Source: a virus. From it: a DNA stretch of 37,416 nucleotides. Below the pieces are notes generated by a model. That model did no database searches. It had not been told where the DNA came from and saw only the letters and a program-made list of their open reading frames with translations. The translations under genes were made by a program, and so were the position numbers. The DNA lies in IMG/VR virus record IMGVR_UViG_3300021964_000192, positions 1-37,416 of that record, one strand, 5' to 3'. The stretch's first letter is position 1. Each line of letters opens with the position of its first letter. Below, one piece after another: positions 32,209 to 37,416 of the stretch.

Positions 32209-32732
32209 TGTTTTATTTCTCTAATTCTAAAATAAGAAGTTGCTTGCGATCCATAAGTATGATACCAAACAAGTCCACTGCCAGCTTGATATATTCCTTG
32301 GTAATAATATGTTCTATTTTCATCAGAATTTGGATAGTAATAATGAGTCCAATTATTACGGGATGGAAAAGCATCTTGAATTTGATTATCGTCACTTAAA
32401 AATCTACCAGTCCTTTCTATCTCTACAGTTCCGATGTTAGGTTGTGAGTTTGTATATGCATATCTAAATACAACATCCACATTAGATTGAGCACCATAAG
32501 AAGCATCACTGTGCAATTCAATCAAAGAATTGCTAAAATATGGTTTAAAATCCATAGATAAAATGGTTGAAGTGCTATTTAAAGTGCTAGTGCTTAGATC
32601 AGATGATCTAGAAACAATTTTTGTCTGAATGATACTCCCAGCAGGCATCTTATCATAAGGAACGTGAGCGTAATCAAGTTCCTTTAACTTTTCTCTAATT
32701 GAAAATGCTGGTTTATTTGCTCTGACTGTCAT
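32205..32732 (-). CDS. Small fibre protein, cassette A
   Basis: 175 residues: MTVRANKPAFSIREKLKELD (shared in form with 26621-27757), then MPAGSIIQTKIVSRSSDLST and a compact beta domain (LIELHSDASYGAQSNVDVVF, RYAYTNSQ, HYYYPNSDENRTYYYQGIYQ). The N-terminal peptide is the only part common to the pair, so the downstream modules seem exchangeable. It begins 3 nt after the LamG fibre stop at a junction with the same bases as in the other cassette. Confidence 0.65.
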   Translation of the reverse strand: MTVRANKPAFSIREKLKELDYAHVPYDKMPAGSIIQTKIVSRSSDLSTSTLNSTSTILSMDFKPYFSNSLIELHSDASYGAQSNVDVVFRYAYTNSQPNIGTVEIERTGRFLSDDNQIQDAFPSRNNWTHYYYPNSDENRTYYYQGIYQAGSGLVWYHTYGSQATSYFRIREIKQ

Positions 32733-32735
32733 TGA

Positions 32736-35159
32736 TTATTGCTCCACTACAAAACTATCATACGCAGAAATAGCAGTGGTGACTGCCGTAGTTGTATTAT
32801 TTATTCTGCGTAGTCCTTGGAATTCTGAACGACCACTTGAAGTTCCAACGTGAAGTCTTTCGGTTACTTCATCATAAGCAAGTGCCGTTACAGTGTCTGA
32901 TGAACCATAGAGGGTTGCATTAGCATTCTCTTGGAATAGAACCTTCTCGTCCTCATAGATTTTTTTAATTTGTTCGGCGGAAGGTGCTCCTTGTCCAAAT
33001 CTCCATAATGATAAAGAACCTGTCCATGGTGATGCTCCAGATGAAGGAAGAGTATCTGACCTAGTACCAAGTCTCATAATACTATCAGTTTCTGTAAGAT
33101 TATCTGAATGAGTTCCAGCGTTTACTTCGGCACCTCCATTCATATAAATGTATTTTACACCACTTCTTCTTAAACAACATACAAAATTCCAAGTTGAATT
33201 ATCATCTATAAAGGGAACACCATTATTATTTTGATTCCATCCACCACTTGAGTTATTTCTTGTGTAAAATCTAAGTCCATTGTTAGTGTGTGGACCTACT
33301 AAAAGTAAAATACTACCAACACCATTAGTATCTACATTTGGTGAAGATATTTCAAATGGAGAATTATAAGTGCTGTCGTCTCCTTTGAACCATCCCATCA
33401 CATAAAAATCACCAGTTCCGACTTCTAGACCAGTATGGTGTGGTTGTTCTAGATAATTACTAGCACTAAACCCACTATAAGCAACCAGTTCGGCACCAGT
33501 GGCAACGGCACTCTTGGTGATTGTTCCGTAAACTGCGAGTCCTTTGCCTTTTACGGAACGGTCTAGTTCTCCTGCAAGTGATAAAGACACATTATCTAAT
33601 GATCCAGTCCAAGAAGTTCCAGATATACCAGCAAAATAAATTTGTTGTACTGATGCTGATGCAGTAAAAGATACTCCGTGTGTTCCAACAGTTCCTGGAA
33701 CAGTGGTCCAAGTTCCATTAAAATATGCTTGTAGTGTTCCAGATGTATATGCAGTAACTTCATAATTAAGGATATATTGTTTTCCAGCATCCATACTAAC
33801 TGCTTGGGATAATTGATTTGTCCCACCAGTGCCATTATTTGTTGCAACACCACCAGAAATTGTCCAACCAGATGCAACATTCCAATTAGATGCATCTGCA
33901 AACCCACCATTAATTATGAGATTATCACTAGTTGCAGTTACATTCGTAGCATCAGTATCAGACAGGAAAGCACCTTTGATGTCTCCGTGCATCCATCCAG
34001 TGTTGTAGGAGGTGGTGGCATAAGCAACTAAACTTTTTGTTGTATCTGCATCATTTATATGTAAAAAATTTACTCTGTCGTCATGATTGTTTTGTGCTGA
34101 TGGAACTCCTGATGATGAATCAAAATCAATTCCAAAATGCCTTCCACTATTAGCAACTGTGACTACACCACCAGTGTTTCCTGCAGCAGATCCTCCCATT
34201 CCAAGGTCTGAGGCGATATAACCATATGTAGTATCTAAAGAAGTTGATCCTACAAACGGGTTAGTAATTCTTGTTGCATGTCTATATCCACCAAGAGAAG
34301 TTCCCCAAGATATAATTAAATCATTAAGTTGATCAAAAGCAACACTTCCAGTATATTCATTACCACCGCGAGTATAATTTACAACAGTCCCATCATCCTT
34401 AATGACACTTACACCACCATCAGTCGCAACGGCAATAGTGGGGATTGGAAGTCCAGTAGCATCGTCAATGGGTGCGTTTGGTAGCACAGTCATTGCTACG
34501 TCGTTTACACTATGATTTACTAATTGATAGACAGTCTCTCCAATACTTGTCCCTCTATTTGATGCGTGAGTTCTTCTATTAACAATTCCCTCTACAATTC
34601 CATAATAATTATTTCCAGCGCCGTCCCCAGAAGAAATGATTTTATCAGAAACAAAATAATATAAATCTAATCTGTTTCTAGTTTCATATAGTGGTTGAGT
34701 ATCACTAGCAGAACCAAGAGCAATAATACCGTTCAATGCATAAAGTGATGAAAATTCTGTTTGTGGCCATTGTCCATCTGTAGTATCAATAACCATCCAC
34801 ATTGGAAGGTCTGGGTCATCTCCGTCATAGATATAAAGTTTTCTTGTTGTCGCAGCAGTAACAACAATAACAGCAACAGCAGGAAACTCTCTTCTACTAC
34901 CTCTGGTTGCTGTGTTTAAGGTCTCATTATACCAACTCAAATGAGAAGTGCGATGTCTCCAAGCACCACCATCAGAGTCCTTTGAAGTATCATAAATGAA
35001 AATATCACGAGCAGTATCAGCAATCTCTGAATTAATCTGCGATAGATTCTTAAGGTCTAAATCCTTAATGGATGCGTGGTCGGGTGACTGATATGCCAAT
35101 CCACCCAACATACCATTTGTTGGTACTTGATTTAATCCAGTTCCGACAAGATTTGGCAT
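32736..35159 (-). CDS. Large tail fibre with jelly-roll and LamG domains, cassette A
   Basis: 807 residues, paralogue of 27761-30235. The first ~45 residues are unlike the paralogue (MPNLVGTGLNQVPTNGMLGG), while the shared part starts at DTARDIFIYDTSKDSDGGAW and runs through TRGSRREFPAVAV and NDVAMTVLPNAPIDDATGLP. A jelly roll at ~413-525 (NGGFADASNW ... GSLDNVSLSLAG), a LamG domain at ~540-725 (TGDFYVMGWFKG ... WNFVCCLRRSGVKYIYMNGG) and the same C-terminal SAEQIKKIYEDEKVLFQENA end follow. Parts between shared blocks differ strongly, as expected for receptor-binding surfaces. Confidence 0.7.
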   Translation of the reverse strand: MPNLVGTGLNQVPTNGMLGGLAYQSPDHASIKDLDLKNLSQINSEIADTARDIFIYDTSKDSDGGAWRHRTSHLSWYNETLNTATRGSRREFPAVAVIVVTAATTRKLYIYDGDDPDLPMWMVIDTTDGQWPQTEFSSLYALNGIIALGSASDTQPLYETRNRLDLYYFVSDKIISSGDGAGNNYYGIVEGIVNRRTHASNRGTSIGETVYQLVNHSVNDVAMTVLPNAPIDDATGLPIPTIAVATDGGVSVIKDDGTVVNYTRGGNEYTGSVAFDQLNDLIISWGTSLGGYRHATRITNPFVGSTSLDTTYGYIASDLGMGGSAAGNTGGVVTVANSGRHFGIDFDSSSGVPSAQNNHDDRVNFLHINDADTTKSLVAYATTSYNTGWMHGDIKGAFLSDTDATNVTATSDNLIINGGFADASNWNVASGWTISGGVATNNGTGGTNQLSQAVSMDAGKQYILNYEVTAYTSGTLQAYFNGTWTTVPGTVGTHGVSFTASASVQQIYFAGISGTSWTGSLDNVSLSLAGELDRSVKGKGLAVYGTITKSAVATGAELVAYSGFSASNYLEQPHHTGLEVGTGDFYVMGWFKGDDSTYNSPFEISSPNVDTNGVGSILLLVGPHTNNGLRFYTRNNSSGGWNQNNNGVPFIDDNSTWNFVCCLRRSGVKYIYMNGGAEVNAGTHSDNLTETDSIMRLGTRSDTLPSSGASPWTGSLSLWRFGQGAPSAEQIKKIYEDEKVLFQENANATLYGSSDTVTALAYDEVTERLHVGTSSGRSEFQGLRRINNTTTAVTTAISAYDSFVVEQ
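32796..32822. repeat. 27-bp DNA repeat shared by the two LamG fibre genes (copy 2)
   Basis: Identical to 27821-27847, in the paralogous gene. Confidence 0.8.
34470..34505. repeat. 36-bp DNA repeat in LamG fibres (copy 2)
   Basis: Identical to 29495-29530. Confidence 0.8.
34871..34935. repeat. 65-bp near-identical repeat in LamG fibres (copy 2)
   Basis: One mismatch against 29824-29888. Confidence 0.8.
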
Positions 35160-35183
35160 TGCTTATGATACTCCTTATATCCC

Positions 35184-35191
35184 TATTTATT
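35184..35191 (-). promoter_or_regulatory. Late-type promoter element AATAAATA
   Basis: Minus strand AATAAATA 25 nt before the 807-residue fibre start, overlapping the end of the 632-residue fibre gene. Confidence 0.5.
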
Positions 35192-37085
35192 GTCTTGTGA
35201 GAGACTGTAGTTGTGCGTCTGTTAATGCTTTATTATAAGCAGCAAATCTCTTAAAGTGAATTAATCCACCAGTTTCGTTTTCTACTAGTCTAGTTGGACT
35301 AATACCAAGACCCAATCTAGTTACTGCTGGAACTGTTGTTCCCGGACCATCATTAACTACATCTATTGGTGATTCTCCACTGAAACAGAATGCCCATCTT
35401 CTAGATGAAGTATTAGAATAATCTGGCACACTCCAAGATGTTGCAAACTTTTGAGTTGCTGCTTTACTACTTGCACTCAATAAACCATTGTTAAAGATTG
35501 CGCTACCACCACCAAATGCTCTGGTTTCTATATGATATGGAGATTGGTCGTCTTTTGTTATACCTATGCGGTCATCATAACCAGTGCTCTCTCCCCAGAA
35601 ACTAAGTATTTCATAATAAGTTCCATCATTAGTTTTACTATTATCATAATCAACTAATAATGAAAACTCTCTAAAATTGGTGTCAAAAACATCTGTGAAG
35701 TTTGTTCCTTTAATAACTGCGATGTCTTTATTACGAGTCACTGTGCTTCCGCTGGTGGGAATGTAGGAGGTTGGGAATTCTCCTTCTTCTAGTTGAGCAC
35801 CCCAAATATAAACTCCACTTGTTCCGTCTCCATCATAGGTTGGAAGTTCCGCAGCAGAACCGTCTGCTAATCCAAGTAACCAACCTTCAGCGTCTCCAGG
35901 GGCAGTAAATGAAACCCAACATCTCCACCATCCATTTGGATACTCATCCATCCCGTGAGAAATTACCTGATTATTTGCAGAAGCGCCATCAGAACTGGTT
36001 CCTGTTGATAGATTATATTCAACATATACATCATCATTACCAGTTCCATATATTCTAGAGGCAAATAATCTACTTCCAGATATTAATTTAACAAATACTG
36101 AATGAGTCCAAACTGCAGTACTTTGTGTAAAAGTATCAATAACAGCATCTATTATAGTATGCTGAGTATTTGTTGATGTATCTTCAATTATGGCATCTGT
36201 AGTTGATGTTCCATCTGGTGTTATTGTAGCAGTTGACGCTGTTCTAATTACTGTTCCAGTGCCAGAAGAAGCAGTATATGCAGTATGTATTGATGATGAG
36301 TAGACCTCATAATTAGTCCTCCGCTCCTCAATCAACAAGCCAAGACTCTCACCAGTCTCTGGGTCGTGGTCAAATCTTGGCACATTATTTGGAACAGTTT
36401 GAATAATACCAAACTCATCAGTATAAGTTCCGATACTATCTCTGGTGAAAGTAATTCTACGGTCTAATGTTTTTGTCGCAGCAAAGTTAAGGTCTAGTGT
36501 GGGTCTGATGGTTGGGAAGTCTTGTGAACCATCAATCGTCGTTGTGGTTGTAGAAGAAGCACTACCTACGGTCAGAATACCAACGATTCTTGTATTACCA
36601 TCAACATCAAGTTTTGATTGTGGATTATCAGACCCGATACCAACATTGCCATCTCCCGTTATTCTTAATGCTTCAGATTCTCCAGTAGCACTAAAAATGT
36701 GATCCCTATTGACATTATCTGTTGTGTAATATAAATGTCCAGATAAACCTTCTATTTTAGATTCTGTAGATCCAGAATTGGCATCTTGAAAAAGAATGCC
36801 TGGACTATTTGCTGTAATTTGTAGACTTGCTCCTGGATTATCAGTCCCGATGCCAACAGATCCACCAGTAACATGAATACCAGACCTTGCCGTTACAAGA
36901 CCAATGGAATCAACGTTGGTGACATCTTCATAGGTTAAAACACCAGCAACATTTAAGTCGCCACTAAAGGTTCCAGTGGTGGCAGTAATTGATGATGCAC
37001 TTATAGCACCAACACTGTCAAGACTATCAACCGTGAGTGTTGATGTTGTACTAAGACCAGCAGGCAGAACCTTTGTAAATGCCAT
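35187..37085 (-). CDS. Tail fibre protein, 632 residues
   Basis: N-terminal ~190 residues are fibre shaft with repeats of the type GIGTDNPGASLQI and GIGSDNPQSKLDVDGNTRI, a form also present near the N-terminus of the 824-residue fibre. Next is ITFTRDSIGTYTDEFGIIQT then VPNNVPRFDHDPETGESLGL and LIEERRTNYEVYS, a phage fibre motif. Residues ~290-445 are a beta-sandwich, carbohydrate-binding type module ending VYIWGAQLEEGEFPTSYIPT. The C-terminal ~180 residues are another sandwich (FREFSLLVDYDNSK ... LIHFKRFAAYNKALTDAQLQ), LamG-like by its final strand and helix. First gene of the minus-strand adhesin operon. Confidence 0.7.
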   Translation of the reverse strand: MAFTKVLPAGLSTTSTLTVDSLDSVGAISASSITATTGTFSGDLNVAGVLTYEDVTNVDSIGLVTARSGIHVTGGSVGIGTDNPGASLQITANSPGILFQDANSGSTESKIEGLSGHLYYTTDNVNRDHIFSATGESEALRITGDGNVGIGSDNPQSKLDVDGNTRIVGILTVGSASSTTTTTIDGSQDFPTIRPTLDLNFAATKTLDRRITFTRDSIGTYTDEFGIIQTVPNNVPRFDHDPETGESLGLLIEERRTNYEVYSSSIHTAYTASSGTGTVIRTASTATITPDGTSTTDAIIEDTSTNTQHTIIDAVIDTFTQSTAVWTHSVFVKLISGSRLFASRIYGTGNDDVYVEYNLSTGTSSDGASANNQVISHGMDEYPNGWWRCWVSFTAPGDAEGWLLGLADGSAAELPTYDGDGTSGVYIWGAQLEEGEFPTSYIPTSGSTVTRNKDIAVIKGTNFTDVFDTNFREFSLLVDYDNSKTNDGTYYEILSFWGESTGYDDRIGITKDDQSPYHIETRAFGGGSAIFNNGLLSASSKAATQKFATSWSVPDYSNTSSRRWAFCFSGESPIDVVNDGPGTTVPAVTRLGLGISPTRLVENETGGLIHFKRFAAYNKALTDAQLQSLTRQ

Positions 37086-37106
37086 TTATATGACTTCTTT
37101 TTTACC

Positions 37107-37114
37107 TATTTATT
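37107..37114 (-). promoter_or_regulatory. Late-type promoter element AATAAATA before the fibre operon
   Basis: Minus strand AATAAATA 22 nt before the 632-residue fibre ATG, in the 141-bp divergent region shared with the oxygenase promoters. Confidence 0.5.
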
Positions 37115-37118
37115 ATAC

Positions 37119-37147
37119 TTGACAACTCCTTAAAATACAAGTAGAAT
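37119..37147 (+). promoter_or_regulatory. Sigma70-type promoter, distal, of the oxygenase gene
   Basis: TTGACA (37119-37124), 17-nt spacer, TAGAAT (37142-37147). It is the first of two tandem plus-strand promoters. Confidence 0.65.
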
Positions 37148-37178
37148 ACCTTTGTTAGGGTTGAAGAGAAAGATTAGC

Positions 37179-37207
37179 TTTACATAAAGCTCTTACTATC
37201 CTATAAT
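37179..37207 (+). promoter_or_regulatory. Sigma70-type promoter, proximal, of the oxygenase gene
   Basis: TTTACA (37179-37184), 17-nt spacer, TATAAT (37202-37207), about 20 nt before the start codon. Confidence 0.7.
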
Positions 37208-37226
37208 ACTTAAAAATCTCATTAGT

Positions 37227-37416
37227 ATGGCTCAAGACGAACTACTATCACTATTCCCGACACCAGTCCTGATTGCACAATACCCAATGCCTTATGATAA
37301 GGAGTTGGAGTTTATTCGTGAACTTCCTTGTCGCAGAGAAAACAAGGGTGGTGATGCAGGTAATGTGATTCACTATAACAGACAGTCAGAAGAGACTTTT
37401 GTATTGGATAAACCAG
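37227..37416 (+). CDS. 2OG-Fe(II) oxygenase family protein, 5' part
   Basis: The first 63 codons are in the window: MAQDELLSLFPTPVLIAQYP, then MPYDKELEFIRELPCRRENK and NVIHYNRQSEETFVLDK. The FPTPV opening followed by the DKELEFI helix is typical of the phage 2OG-Fe(II) oxygenases common in cyanophages. The catalytic HxD...H motif lies beyond the window and cannot be checked. No clear ribosome site precedes the ATG. The substrate is unknown. Confidence 0.75.
   Translation, partial: MAQDELLSLFPTPVLIAQYPMPYDKELEFIRELPCRRENKGGDAGNVIHYNRQSEETFVLDKP

Noticed and set aside
1-37416. tRNA genes, CRISPR arrays, insertion sequences, integrase or attachment sites
   Set aside because: I looked for cloverleaf arms, spaced repeats, transposase motifs and recombinase motifs and saw none.

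Overview
The window is part of the genome of a T4-like myovirus that infects marine cyanobacteria (Synechococcus or Prochlorococcus type). The T4 core genes 4, 48, 53, 54, 26, 27/5-like, 32, 33 and 59 are recognisable. They sit among typical cyanophage accessory genes: phoH, thyX, a DUF4278 mini-gene, a glutaredoxin, a 2OG-Fe(II) oxygenase and a RecB-like nuclease. The DNA is AT-rich, genes are packed with ATGA or TAATG overlaps, and I see no tRNA, CRISPR array or insertion sequence. All family names come from reading the translations, not from database searches.

Layout. (1) 1-15486, minus strand: late tail genes. In transcription order these are gp54-like tube initiator, gp26, a 56-residue gp51-position ORF, two related membrane/coil-rich tape-measure/hub proteins (the second with an M23-like peptidase), gp27-like hub, gp5 OB-domain protein, an Ig-domain protein, a gp5 needle-like protein, and three fibre/beta-helix virion proteins, the last running off the left edge. 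(2) 15526-18075, plus strand: gp4, an unknown, gp48 and gp53, divergent from block 1 and sharing a 39-bp promoter region. (3) 18067-23355, minus: replication and metabolism: thyX, FmdB-like, phoH, nuclease, gp33, gp59, an unknown, gp32, and a Mom-like transferase. (4) 23434-25846, minus: small genes, including a riboswitch-controlled mini-gene, conserved unknowns and glutaredoxin. (5) 25889-37085, minus: an adhesin locus with two copies of a three-gene cassette (LamG fibre, small MTVR-type fibre, chaperone-like protein), a separate 418-residue fibre between them and a 632-residue fibre at the head. (6) 37227-37416, plus: start of a 2OG-Fe(II) oxygenase.

Regulation is readable. Late-type octamers (NATAAATA, and a variant TCTAAATA) lie 17-33 nt before many structural genes. 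Sigma70-type promoters with 17-nt spacers precede gp32, the thyX operon, the riboswitch gene and the oxygenase.

The most notable signals are: a canonical -1 frameshift heptamer (T TTT TTC) joining gp26 to the gp51-position ORF just before the tape-measure genes; a probable glutamine-II (downstream-peptide) riboswitch; an M23 peptidase whose HxH motif precedes its HxxxD motif, as if circularly permuted; a terminator whose hairpin loop is also the -35 box of the next promoter; and a gp32 leader with AUCC repeated every 9-10 nt. No gene-free stretch exceeds 300 bases; the longest gaps are 23835-24011 and 37086-37226, both described below.
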